This document shows positions 1-6,786 of a stretch of 8,679 nt of DNA, one piece after another (the stretch's first letter is position 1; every line of letters starts with the position of its first letter). The stretch comes from Thermoanaerobacterales bacterium. Lineage in GTDB: Bacteria > Bacillota > Thermosediminibacteria > Thermosediminibacterales > Tepidanaerobacteraceae. Below the pieces are notes generated by a model. That model had not been told where the DNA came from and made no database searches. It saw nothing but the letters and a program-made list of their open reading frames with translations. The position numbers and the translations under genes are program-made. The DNA is taken from assembly GCA_012839145.1 (NCBI GenBank), contig DUNY01000263.1, forward strand, positions 1 to 8,679, given 5' to 3'.

Positions 1-201
1 CTGATAGTCGTAAAAATTGTTAAAACCAATTACACCTGTTGAACCATATACTTTATAAGAGCCCTGTTCATGCTTTACTTTTGATTTTCCAGAAGAAATG
101 TCTAGTGCAATTTCCCCCAACTTCCTAACTTCCCAATCCTCGGGAATCACCCCGACCTCTGTCTTCTTATATCCCTTAAGTATGCTGTTTTCTCTCACCA
201 T
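1..201 (-). CDS. hsdS: Type I restriction-modification specificity subunit HsdS (N-terminal fragment, cut by window edge)
   Basis: Reading leftwards from an ATG at 201-199, a frame stays open for 67 codons to the window edge, so the gene continues outside. The fragment contains TEVGVIPEDWEVRKLGEI (residues 14-31), the typical opening of a target recognition domain in HsdS proteins, followed by SGKSKV and YGSTGVIGFNN, also typical of these domains. HsdS selects the DNA target and bridges the HsdM methylase and HsdR nuclease subunits. The ATG overlaps the end of hsdM by seven bases (hsdM stop TGA at 197-195), which suggests translational coupling. An AAAGGA at 212-217 lies ten bases upstream of the start. 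The missing part should hold the rest of the first recognition domain, the conserved helices and a second domain. hsdR is not visible in this window. Confidence 0.9.
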   Translation of the reverse strand, partial: MVRENSILKGYKKTEVGVIPEDWEVRKLGEIALDISSGKSKVKHEQGSYKVYGSTGVIGFNNFYDYQ

Positions 202-2558
202 GCAAATCCCATCCTTTGTAAGTGGGATTTTACTTTTTTACTGAGTTCCTCCACTTCCGTTTCCATCTCCGGTAGGGTTTCTCCATATCTTTCTGAGAGT
301 TCTTTTATTCTGTTGGTAAGTCTGTTGGAGATTCTATCCATTTCAGTATTTATTTCATTTATTATGGACACTATCCATTTATCATTTACCAGTATATCTT
401 GGGTTTCTGCTTTGGAAAGTTCCTTGTATTTAGCTTGGACTTTCTTTTGGAGTTTTTTCTCTGCATCTCTTATTTTCTTTTTTGCCTCTGATTCTGTGTC
501 CATTAACTTTAAATATTGTTCAAGTATTTTAAGCTCATCTTCAGCATCTTGGTCGTCTCTTATTTCTCTTATTCGCTTGTTTAGATTTGTCTTGGTTATA
601 TTTCCTCTATCATTTTTAACTTCTTCTAATACCCCTTCTTCTCTGGAATGTTCTTCTTCAAATTCTTCTTTTTGTCTTGTTATTTCATCTCTTTTTACTT
701 CCAGTTCTTCTATGACCTTTTTTTCCTCTTTGAAATATCTGTTTATGATTAAATCATCAGGTATTAGTTCTTCATTTGCTATAAAGCCGTTTTCAGAGAT
801 CATATAAATATCATCTCTCATAGTCTCCAGCCAATAGTTCATCAGATGCTGATATACATCATATTTATCTATTAATTTACTGTCTGAAAAGGCATCTATT
901 AGGTCTTCTGAGATGTCAAATATCAATTCTTTAGGTTTTGTGTTAGAATCTATGTCTTTTAGTATTGGAACATATTTGTCTTTCCAGTTGTTAAGTTTGT
1001 CTTTTACTTTATTTGAGTATTTAACGAAATCATCATGAGAAAAAATGGTGGATTTTATATCTTTCGTTTCGACATTTAACTTGCTGTAACCTTCTCTTTT
1101 GGTAGGTGAGAAAAGTTCGTCTTTCAAATTAGGATATACAGACCAGTATTTCTCTAAATCATCAATATCCCGATTGGGAATTCCCCCCATGAGATGTGCT
1201 CCGATATCTTGAATATCTTCTTCTTCCTGTGTATCTATATATCTTGGTATATTTAGATTGTAGTCGTTTTCTTCTATTTCTTTGATGTCTACAAAACGAG
1301 AGTACTTGGGGATTTCCAGCTGGCCTTTAAATACATCTACGATTTTATGTATATCTCGCTCTCTAAGTCGGTTTTTGTTGCCATCTTTTATAAATCCACT
1401 GCTTGCATCGATCATAAATATGCCGTTTCGTTTATCTGCATCTTCTTTGTCGATTACAATAATTGATGCCGGAATTCCCGTGCCATAGAACAGATTTGGA
1501 GGTAGACCGATTATTCCTTTGATAAGTCCTCGTTTTACGATGTTTTTACGGATTTGGGCTTCTACATTTCCCCTAAAGAGTACTCCATGTGGAAGAATTA
1601 TTGCACCTTTTCCCTTATTATTCTTTAATGAGTGTATAAAGTGCAGCAAAAAGGCATAGTCACCATTTTTAGCCGGCGGAATACCAAAGCCTTGAAAACG
1701 ACCATATACATCATTTTCTGGGTCAAGACCATTTCGCCATGATTTCGTTGAAAAAGGCGGATTGGCTACTGCAAAATGAAAGGTTTCCAGACTTCCATCA
1801 GATTTCAAAAACTCCGGTGATGATAGGGTATCCCCTTGCCGGATATCTGCTATTGCATTTTCGTGTAGAATCATATTCATTTTTGCAAGGGCCCTGGTAG
1901 TATTGTCCTTTTCCTGACCATAGATAGTAAGACCAAAAGGTGCTTCATCAGCGGCCTTAAGCAGCAGTGAACCACTTCCACATGTGGGGTCGTAGATGGT
2001 ATCTCCTCGGCTCTTAGAATTTTCCACTCCTATTACCTTCGCCATTATCCTAGATACTTCTGCTGGTGTGTAGAATTGCCCTTTGGATTTCCCCGATTCT
2101 GTGGCAAAGTTTCGCATTAGGTATTCGTAGGCATCTCCAAGTAAGTCATCACCATCGGCACTATTTTTACTCATATCAAGACTGTCAGATTCAAATATTG
2201 ATATTAAATTTGTCAGTCTATCTACCTTTTCCTTCCCCCTGCCTAGTTTGTCATCGTCATTAAAATCCGCTACTGTTATGACTCCTACCAAGTCATTTTC
2301 TTCAGCTAGATTATGTATTATTTTATTCATTTTATCGCCAATTTCACTATTTCCCTTTAGTTTCACCATATCGTGAAAACTACCGCCATCAGGCACCACT
2401 AATAATGAGTCCGGCTTACCATAGTATTTATCTGTTACATATTTGACAAATAATAGTATTAGCACATAATCTTTATATTGGGAGGCATCCATGCCACCTC
2501 TTAATTCATCACAGCTCTGCCAAAGTTTGCTGTATAAGTCACTCTTTTTTATTGCCAT
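195..2558 (-). CDS. hsdM: Type I restriction-modification DNA methyltransferase subunit HsdM, long form with C-terminal coiled coil
   Basis: This 787-residue protein is the N6-adenine methyltransferase subunit of a type I restriction-modification complex. Residues 1-150 match the helical HsdM N-terminal domain (SDLYSKLWQSCDELRGGMD near the start). GKSKGQFYTPAEV (156-168) leads into the catalytic domain. The S-adenosylmethionine motif DPTCGSGSLLLKA lies at 190-202 and the catalytic NPPF at 266-269, both intact. Classic HsdM proteins have roughly 500 residues. Here the catalytic part is followed by a helical region, with highly charged Lys/Glu-rich heptad-like sequence from about 610 to 780 that looks like a coiled coil. 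The start has AAGGGGG at 2566-2572, seven bases upstream. The gene overlaps hsdS downstream and has its own promoter at 2654-2682. No frameshift or missing motif is seen. Methylase function is well supported; the role of the long C-terminus is not known from sequence alone. Confidence 0.96.
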   Translation of the reverse strand: MAIKKSDLYSKLWQSCDELRGGMDASQYKDYVLILLFVKYVTDKYYGKPDSLLVVPDGGSFHDMVKLKGNSEIGDKMNKIIHNLAEENDLVGVITVADFNDDDKLGRGKEKVDRLTNLISIFESDSLDMSKNSADGDDLLGDAYEYLMRNFATESGKSKGQFYTPAEVSRIMAKVIGVENSKSRGDTIYDPTCGSGSLLLKAADEAPFGLTIYGQEKDNTTRALAKMNMILHENAIADIRQGDTLSSPEFLKSDGSLETFHFAVANPPFSTKSWRNGLDPENDVYGRFQGFGIPPAKNGDYAFLLHFIHSLKNNKGKGAIILPHGVLFRGNVEAQIRKNIVKRGLIKGIIGLPPNLFYGTGIPASIIVIDKEDADKRNGIFMIDASSGFIKDGNKNRLRERDIHKIVDVFKGQLEIPKYSRFVDIKEIEENDYNLNIPRYIDTQEEEDIQDIGAHLMGGIPNRDIDDLEKYWSVYPNLKDELFSPTKREGYSKLNVETKDIKSTIFSHDDFVKYSNKVKDKLNNWKDKYVPILKDIDSNTKPKELIFDISEDLIDAFSDSKLIDKYDVYQHLMNYWLETMRDDIYMISENGFIANEELIPDDLIINRYFKEEKKVIEELEVKRDEITRQKEEFEEEHSREEGVLEEVKNDRGNITKTNLNKRIREIRDDQDAEDELKILEQYLKLMDTESEAKKKIRDAEKKLQKKVQAKYKELSKAETQDILVNDKWIVSIINEINTEMDRISNRLTNRIKELSERYGETLPEMETEVEELSKKVKSHLQRMGFAW

Positions 2559-2653
2559 TTATTTTCCCCCTTATATTTTCATCAATTGTTATTATTCGAA
2601 ATTTTTGTTATATTTTATTCTATGTGCAATCATATATGGTTATATTCTACCTT

Positions 2654-2682
2654 ATTATAGCATTTAGATGTGATTTAGTAAA
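2654..2682 (-). promoter_or_regulatory. Sigma-A type promoter for hsdM-hsdS
   Basis: On the minus strand a perfect TATAAT (2659-2654) is preceded by TGC, giving an extended -10, and 17 bases further upstream lies TTTACT (2682-2677), matching TTGACA at four of six positions. It sits about 95 bases upstream of the hsdM start and downstream of the terminator at 2767-2806. This fits hsdM being transcribed independently of degV. Confidence 0.65.
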
Positions 2683-2723
2683 AGTGATCAGAGAACAGCT
2701 CCGCCTACAGTAGACCCATAAAA

Positions 2724-2766
2724 GTCTCACTGATATTCCTTCTTATAATAATCATAATAAGGAGAC
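2724..2766. repeat. Imperfect inverted repeat (hairpin) upstream of the hsdM promoter
   Basis: CCTTCTTAT (2738-2746) pairs with ATAATAAGG (2754-2762) over nine positions with one mismatch and a seven-base loop. An outer GTCTC (2724-2728) can also pair with GAGAC (2762-2766), partly in competition with the inner stem. No proper T-tract follows on either strand, so it is not a convincing terminator. It lies between the degV-side terminator and the hsdM -35 box. Function unknown. Confidence 0.4.
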
Positions 2767-2853
2767 AAAAAATAAAAAACCCCCACTAAAAGTTAAGAGA
2801 GGGGGTGCTTGCCTTAAAATAATATTTGTATCAACGGTTTTCATGTTTTCCAT
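2752..2853 (-). pseudogene. Short frame beginning like a PIN-domain protein, possible toxin-gene remnant
   Basis: A 33-codon frame starts at ATG 2853-2851, with an internal ATG at 2844-2842, and ends at TGA 2754-2752. GAGGC lies just upstream. From the internal Met the peptide reads MKTVDTNIILR, which resembles the first strand of VapC-type PIN-domain nucleases, where the Asp of VDTN is an active-site residue. The match stops there: the rest is encoded by the terminator and is low in complexity. It is too short to be a functional PIN domain. It may be the stub of a deleted toxin gene next to a restriction locus, or a coincidence. Confidence 0.2.
2767..2806 (-). terminator. Intrinsic terminator between degV and hsdM
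   Basis: On the minus strand a stem of ACCCCC with GGGGGT (2806-2801 with 2784-2779), with a loop of about sixteen bases, runs directly into a T-rich tract (TTTTTTATTTTTT, 2779-2767). It would end transcripts coming from degV or from the small frames at 2752-2944. The stem lies about 215 bases beyond the degV stop codon. Its C-rich arm can alternatively pair with GGGGCTTG at 2874-2867. Confidence 0.8.
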
Positions 2854-2874
2854 AACTGCCTCAGCCCAAGCCCC
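2802..2874 (-). other. Possible alternative RNA stem competing with the terminator (attenuator-like)
   Basis: On the minus strand GGGGCTTG (2874-2867) can pair with the later CAAGCACCC (2811-2803), giving eight base pairs with one bulged A. The CCC used here is the 5' arm of the terminator at 2767-2806, so both structures cannot form together. This is the logic of a transcription attenuator. The enclosed roughly 55 bases match no riboswitch class that I recognise. The pairing is seen in the sequence; the regulatory meaning is inference. Confidence 0.3.
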
Positions 2875-2944
2875 ATTTTTTTATTATTAGTTCACTGTTT
2901 TTATATTTTTGTTGCATATCATCTTCCCATATTCTTTTTTTCAT
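2861..2944 (-). CDS. Possible small open reading frame of 27 codons, unknown function
   Basis: An ATG at 2944-2942 opens a 27-codon frame ending at TGA (2863-2861). The product is rich in Lys and charged residues: it begins MKKRIWEDDMQQ and ends IIKKWGLG. No strong ribosome binding site precedes it, only a weak AGAGAT. It matches no family I recognise. Its last codons cover the GGGGCTTG arm of the possible attenuator stem, so it could act as a leader peptide. It could equally be chance in AT-rich DNA. It lies on the same strand as degV, downstream of it. Confidence 0.2.
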   Translation of the reverse strand: MKKRIWEDDMQQKYKNSELIIKKWGLG

Positions 2945-2951
2945 ATGTAAG

Positions 2952-2997
2952 TATGAATATCTCTACTTTCTTGTTTCTTAGATTTTTATGAATATCT
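2952..2997. repeat. Direct repeat TATGAATATCT, two copies 35 bases apart
   Basis: The 11-mer TATGAATATCT occurs at 2952-2962 and again at 2987-2997 in the same orientation, just downstream of the degV stop codon. It is AT-rich, so chance is possible. The repeat and 35-base spacing could also mark a protein-binding site. No promoter was recognised beside it. Confidence 0.3.
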
Positions 2998-3020
2998 ATG
3001 ATAAGTGTTATTTTCTAGGT

Positions 3021-3908
3021 TTAATCTACCCGTTTATCACCTAAGAAAAAAAGTGCAACTGTACCAGGGCCTGTATGGGAACCTATTACAGTACCAACGC
3101 TGTTAATCATTACTGGTCCATTCAAATTAGGAAAGTTTTCTTCAACTAAATCAGCTACTTTCCGTGCATCATCATAGCATGCGGAGTTAGATATGAAACA
3201 TTTGCCTGAATACTCCAGGCCATTTTCTGCATGTATTTTCATTTTCTCTACTATTTCTGTGATTACATTTTTTTTCCCACGAATTTTTGCACGGGGAATT
3301 AATTTACCCTCACTGTTCACATTTAATAAGGGACATATATTCAATAAATTTCCCACAATTGCTGATGTTGCGGATATACGACCACCACGTTTATAATGGG
3401 TAAGATCAGTGGAAAAAAACCAGTGATGAACATTTAACTTATGTTCCTCTACCCATGTGTGAACATCTTCAATTGTTGCACCACTGTCTCGCATATCTGC
3501 AGCTAAATCAGTAAGTAATCCGTAGCCTGAAGAAGCTCCCAGGGAATCTACAATCATAATTTTCCGTTCCGGATACCTGGATAATAGTTCCTCTCTTGCT
3601 ATACATGCTGAATTGTAGGCACCTGACAAACCTATAGAAAGGGAAATGTGCAAGATATCCTTTGAATCTTTTAGATAGGGTTCAAAAAAATCTATAAACT
3701 GTCCCACATTTACCTGAGAGGTAGTTGGCATTGCCCCCTTTTCAATTCTACTGTAGAATTCTTGAAAAGACATGGTTTGGCCTAAATCATCCGGGTATTC
3801 TTGCCCATCCATATTAAAATGAAATGATACAAAGGGTATCTTTCTTTTTTGAAAATATTCATAGGACATATCTGCCGTAGAACAACATGTTAGAACAAAA
3901 TTAAACAT
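3021..3908 (-). CDS. DegV family protein, probable fatty-acid-binding FakB-type
   Basis: The 295-residue product has the usual length and motifs of the DegV (EDD fold) family. These proteins hold a fatty acid in a tunnel; FakB members present it to the kinase FakA for entry into phospholipid synthesis. Visible are the N-terminal STADM (10-14), the lipid carboxylate-binding PTTSQ (61-65), the loop SIGLSGAYNSA (91-101), VDSLGASSGYG (120-130), GGRIS (175-179) and the C-terminal GSHTGPGT (276-283). The N-terminus reads TCCSTAD where many members have TDSTAD. The start is the ATG at 3908-3906, because AAAGGAG at 3917-3923 sits eight bases upstream. A GTG at 3926 is in frame but would place this ribosome site inside the gene. 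No FakA gene is visible. The gene appears to be monocistronic, with a terminator at 2767-2806. Confidence 0.9.
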   Translation of the reverse strand: MFNFVLTCCSTADMSYEYFQKRKIPFVSFHFNMDGQEYPDDLGQTMSFQEFYSRIEKGAMPTTSQVNVGQFIDFFEPYLKDSKDILHISLSIGLSGAYNSACIAREELLSRYPERKIMIVDSLGASSGYGLLTDLAADMRDSGATIEDVHTWVEEHKLNVHHWFFSTDLTHYKRGGRISATSAIVGNLLNICPLLNVNSEGKLIPRAKIRGKKNVITEIVEKMKIHAENGLEYSGKCFISNSACYDDARKVADLVEENFPNLNGPVMINSVGTVIGSHTGPGTVALFFLGDKRVD

Positions 3909-4064
3909 ATTCAACACTCCTTTCACAATAATATATATTTTTTATTTAGTTTGTTTGCTCCCTTCAATATAACTATACGAATAATAAGTTGTTTTAATTA
4001 TCTAAATTTCAACAAGTTTGTTCCATATTCCTTCCTAAATTTAGTAAGTTCACGTAAACATTCT
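3909..4064. other. Intergenic region upstream of degV
   Basis: This AT-rich gap must hold the degV promoter, but no strong match is seen. The best minus-strand guess is TGGAAC, 17 bases, GATAAT, ending roughly at 4000, and it is weak. A ten-base palindrome CTAAATTTAG lies at 4035-4044, and CTAAATTT recurs nearby around 4002-4009. No gene, RNA or riboswitch is recognised. Confidence 0.3.
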
Positions 4065-4101
4065 AAAAAACCTCCTTTCAAAAGTGAAAGAGAGGTTTTT
4101 T
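4065..4101 (-). terminator. Intrinsic terminator of the DUF362 gene
   Basis: AAAAAACCTCCTTTCA (4065-4080) pairs with TGAAAGAGAGGTTTTTT (4085-4101) with one mismatch, giving a long stem with a short loop. On the minus strand the stem ends in TTTTTT and begins three bases after the DUF362 stop codon. The flanking A and T runs make it potentially active in both directions. Confidence 0.88.
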
Positions 4102-4103
4102 AT

Positions 4104-5192
4104 CTATAGGTTTTGTTTTAAAACATTAATTATATCTTTTGCCGTAGGTGGACATCCCAGCACATTTTTTTCAAAACCTTTAGTGCAAATTCCTACTCCG
4201 ATACCTTTATTCTTTATTCCTTTATATCCCTGGCCTATATAAACTTTTTCCCTTAATTTACTCAATACCCCCTGTTCTCTCAATCTAGCTAGGGCATGGA
4301 CTAAGCTGCCATAGCAGGCTGAGCAGGCATCTTTTTCCTCTACATATTTGGATAGTCTCTCGATTTCCCGAGAATAAGGTATCTTTTGTGTATTATAATC
4401 CTCATTTAGTTCGCATATTTGTGTCTTTGAGGTTAGACAACTTCCAACACCTATGCTTTCCGCTATTTTTATGTATGATATTTCTTCAGGGTCGTATCCC
4501 ATTAAACTTGCTGCATATGAATCTATCAAAACCGGATCGAAGCCGACAATAATTCGATCCATTTTTACAGGATTTCCCCCTTCTTCAAAGTTCAAATCTC
4601 CTATTAATCCGTCTACAATTATTAAATCATTTTTTATGGCTTTATTGAGATATGCAATTGGCTTATGTAACCCCATAGTATGAAACCTTCTCTTTTCTTT
4701 ATTGGGGATACAACCTTTCATGTTTTTCAAGGCACAAGTTATTTTTGTTTGGCAGTGTCCTTTAAGGACCGGCATGTTAATCAAGTAGTCTAATTTCAGC
4801 GCTTCGTTGCATATATTTAATTCCATACCTTCTACAGAACATGTCTTATATGTGTCCTTTTGCAGATCGATTAGACGGACATCAAATTTCTTTGCAATCT
4901 CAGTATATCCGCATATTTCAAAGGCTCTTGAGGTTCGATCTCCTACCCACGAGCCCTCTAAAACTACGATATTTTCAAATCCTTTTGATTTCAAGTATCT
5001 AATTACGCCTTCTAAAAGCTCCGGCGATGTGGTGGCTCCGGAAGTAGAAGGTTTGGCAACTACTAAATTAGGTTTTATTCCTATGAAGGCATCTTTGTTT
5101 ATGAAGTTTTCTATTTTTATGCTTGATAAAACATCAAAAATCATCTTTTTGGGGTTATCACCATAACTTACATAGATTTTATTCTTCAGCAT
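4104..5192 (-). CDS. DUF362 domain-containing protein
   Basis: The 362-residue product matches the DUF362 family, whose biochemical role is poorly defined and whose members often carry iron-sulfur features. Recognisable parts are IKPNLVVAKP (39-48), the TTSPELLEGVIRYLK segment (54-68), VVLEGSWVGDR (76-86), LINMPVLKGHCQTKITCALK (137-156), the KNMKG stretch, and GFDPVLIDSYAASLMGYDP (217-235). The C-terminus has four cysteines, C290 and C293 (CSAC), C336 and C347 (LGCPP), which could bind a metal or cluster. There is no classical ferredoxin CxxCxxCxxxC motif. The start is the ATG at 5192-5190, with GGAGG at 5198-5202 five bases upstream. A TTG further upstream (5204) lies in this ribosome site and is rejected. 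It has its own promoter (5240-5268) and terminator (4065-4101). No substrate can be assigned. Confidence 0.85.
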   Translation of the reverse strand: MLKNKIYVSYGDNPKKMIFDVLSSIKIENFINKDAFIGIKPNLVVAKPSTSGATTSPELLEGVIRYLKSKGFENIVVLEGSWVGDRTSRAFEICGYTEIAKKFDVRLIDLQKDTYKTCSVEGMELNICNEALKLDYLINMPVLKGHCQTKITCALKNMKGCIPNKEKRRFHTMGLHKPIAYLNKAIKNDLIIVDGLIGDLNFEEGGNPVKMDRIIVGFDPVLIDSYAASLMGYDPEEISYIKIAESIGVGSCLTSKTQICELNEDYNTQKIPYSREIERLSKYVEEKDACSACYGSLVHALARLREQGVLSKLREKVYIGQGYKGIKNKGIGVGICTKGFEKNVLGCPPTAKDIINVLKQNL

Positions 5193-5239
5193 ATTCTCCT
5201 CCAATTTAAATTAACTTCTTAGGTTTCTCTATTTATCTA

Positions 5240-5268
5240 ATTATAGCATCGTGCATGTTTTTAATAAA
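5240..5268 (-). promoter_or_regulatory. Sigma-A type promoter for the DUF362 gene
   Basis: On the minus strand TATAAT (5245-5240) is preceded by TGC (extended -10). TTTATT (5268-5263) lies 17 bases upstream as a weak -35. The layout closely resembles the hsdM promoter: both share ATGCTATAAT and a TTTA-type -35. It begins just downstream of the permease terminator, so the DUF362 gene is probably transcribed separately. Confidence 0.6.
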
Positions 5269-5276
5269 GCAACACC

Positions 5277-5316
5277 AAAAAACAAGACCTCCCGTAAACT
5301 TAAGGAAGGTCTTGTT
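5277..5316 (-). terminator. Second intrinsic terminator downstream of the permease gene
   Basis: AACAAGACCT (5281-5290) and AGGTCTTGTT (5307-5316) form a perfect ten-base inverted repeat with a sixteen-base loop. On the minus strand it is followed by a run of six T (5282-5277), partly overlapping the stem base. It backs up the terminator at 5343-5382. Confidence 0.82.
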
Positions 5317-5342
5317 TGTATTGTTTGTAACACAACATGAGC

Positions 5343-5382
5343 AAAAAAGGTGACAGGGAACCCGTCCCCTGCCACCTTTTTT
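5343..5382 (-). terminator. Terminator of the permease gene, resembling a dispersed GC-rich palindrome
   Basis: AAAAAAGGTGACAGGG (5343-5358) pairs with CCCTGCCACCTTTTTT (5367-5382) with a single A/C mismatch and a loop of about eight bases. It starts six bases after the permease stop codon and has A and T tracts on both sides, so it could work in both directions. Its GC-rich core, GACAGGGAACCCGTCCCCTG, resembles palindromic repeats that recur in many Clostridia and Bacilli genomes (known from memory, not checked here). Confidence 0.85.
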
Positions 5383-5388
5383 GTGAAT

Positions 5389-6723
5389 TTATCTGATAAA
5401 TGCAAAGTAAAGTATAAAGATGACAGCAAGAGCATACATTATCCAATGTACTTCTTTTCCTCTTCTGGCAAGCAGCATCAATGCTGCGTATGCCACAAAT
5501 CCGATGGCAAGACCGAAAGATATACTATAGGATAATGGCATCATGATAGCGGTCAAAAAGGCTGGAAAAGCTTCATAAAAATCGCTGAAATCTATTTTAT
5601 TTAAGCTTGTGGCCATAAATACACCAACCATAATAAGAGCCGGAGCTACCGCTTCACCAGGAACAGCCAAGGCGATAGGTGAGAAAATCACACTTGCGGC
5701 AAACATTATTGCTACAACTACAGATGTAAGTCCTGTTCTTCCACCTTCAGTGACTCCCGCAGTGGACTCTACATAGGTTGTTATAGTGCTGGTGCCAAGC
5801 AGTGAACCTAGGACAGTACCGATGAAGTCAACGAAAAGCGCTTTGTTCCCCCGTTTAAGATTACCTTCCGCATCTATCATTCCTGTGCGGCTGGCCACAC
5901 CAACAAAAGTTCCAATAGAGTCAAACATGTCTGTAAAAAACAGTGAAAATATTACTGGGAATAAAGAAAACTTTAAAACACTCAGAATGTTCAATTTAAA
6001 CATTGTAGGAGCTAAGCTTGGGGGGAGAGATATTGGGCTTGACGGAAATTGTGTTATGCCCATAGGAATACCAATAATAGTTGTAATTAGAATACCAAGT
6101 AATATACCACCTTTTATTCCTCTTGCTACCAAAATTGCCATTATAATAAGTCCAATGGTAGCCAATAATGGACCAGGTTCTGTGAGATTGCCAAGATCTA
6201 AAAAAGTATCTTCACTTGCTATTACGATACCTGCATTAGTAAGGCCTATAAAGGTCATAAACATTCCGATACCTGCACCCATAGCATGTTTCAAGGGCAT
6301 GGGTATAGCCTTAATTAATAGTTCTCTAAGTCCAGTCAATGTAACTATGATACCAATAATACCCGAAACAAATACTGCCCCAAGAGCCGCCTGCCAGGAA
6401 AGTCCTGCACCGCCCACCATAACATAAGCAAAATAAGCATTCAAACCCATTCCCGGAGCTAAAGCAAAGGGATAGTTAGCATAAACACCCATAAAGAGTG
6501 TTGTCAATGCCGCCGCCAAAGCAGTAGCCATAAAGACTGCCCCTTTATCCATACCTGCATCTCCAAGTATGATTGGGTTTACAAAGAGGATGTAAGCCAT
6601 TGTTACAAATGTAGTCACCCCTGCAAGGATTTCGGTCTTTACATTTGTTCCGTTCTCCGTTAAACCGAACATCCTTTCAAGTTGACTGTCTGAACCGTTT
6701 GAAATGGAAATCTCCTCCTTCAT
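5389..6723 (-). CDS. pbuG: Guanine/hypoxanthine permease, AzgA/PbuG branch of the NCS2 family
   Basis: The 444-residue protein is a multi-pass membrane transporter that imports purine bases, probably guanine and hypoxanthine, in symport with protons. It has the usual length and many hydrophobic segments. Diagnostic motifs are TTFVTMAYILFVNP (37-50), APGMGLNAYF (89-98), FTDMFDSIGT (263-272), GTSTITTYVEST with AGVTEGGRTG (310-331), and the C-terminal EVHWIMYALAVIFILYF (424-440), closely like Bacillus PbuG. The start is the ATG at 6723-6721, with AAAGGAGG at 6735-6742; the eleven-base gap is slightly long. The leader carries a guanine-type riboswitch (6787-6901), a strong promoter and PurR-like boxes, which together support a purine substrate. 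Two terminators follow. PbuG and PbuO cannot be told apart with certainty, so the symbol is a best guess. Confidence 0.9.
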   Translation of the reverse strand: MKEEISISNGSDSQLERMFGLTENGTNVKTEILAGVTTFVTMAYILFVNPIILGDAGMDKGAVFMATALAAALTTLFMGVYANYPFALAPGMGLNAYFAYVMVGGAGLSWQAALGAVFVSGIIGIIVTLTGLRELLIKAIPMPLKHAMGAGIGMFMTFIGLTNAGIVIASEDTFLDLGNLTEPGPLLATIGLIIMAILVARGIKGGILLGILITTIIGIPMGITQFPSSPISLPPSLAPTMFKLNILSVLKFSLFPVIFSLFFTDMFDSIGTFVGVASRTGMIDAEGNLKRGNKALFVDFIGTVLGSLLGTSTITTYVESTAGVTEGGRTGLTSVVVAIMFAASVIFSPIALAVPGEAVAPALIMVGVFMATSLNKIDFSDFYEAFPAFLTAIMMPLSYSISFGLAIGFVAYAALMLLARRGKEVHWIMYALAVIFILYFAFIR

Positions 6724-6786
6724 AACAAATAAAGCCTCCTTTTATTATACCTTTAATTTATTTATGTAATTCCCTTTTCCTAGGGC

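Noticed and set aside
313..807. Long plus-strand frame opposite hsdM
   Set aside because: It is an antisense shadow of the Lys/Glu-rich coiled-coil codons, giving a Ser/Phe-rich sequence with no ribosome site or family match.
2803..2875. GGCTGAGG and ACCGTTGATAC on the minus strand recall a TPP riboswitch
   Set aside because: The other conserved TPP parts (CCTGATCTGG-like helix and GCGTAGGGA) are absent, so the likeness is too partial.
5786..6427. 213-codon plus-strand frame opposite the permease
   Set aside because: It is an antisense shadow of the membrane-protein codons; the permease on the other strand is unambiguous.
6744..6749. TATAAT on the minus strand between the riboswitch and the permease
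   Set aside because: There is no -35 at a suitable distance, and a start there would fall inside the ribosome binding site.
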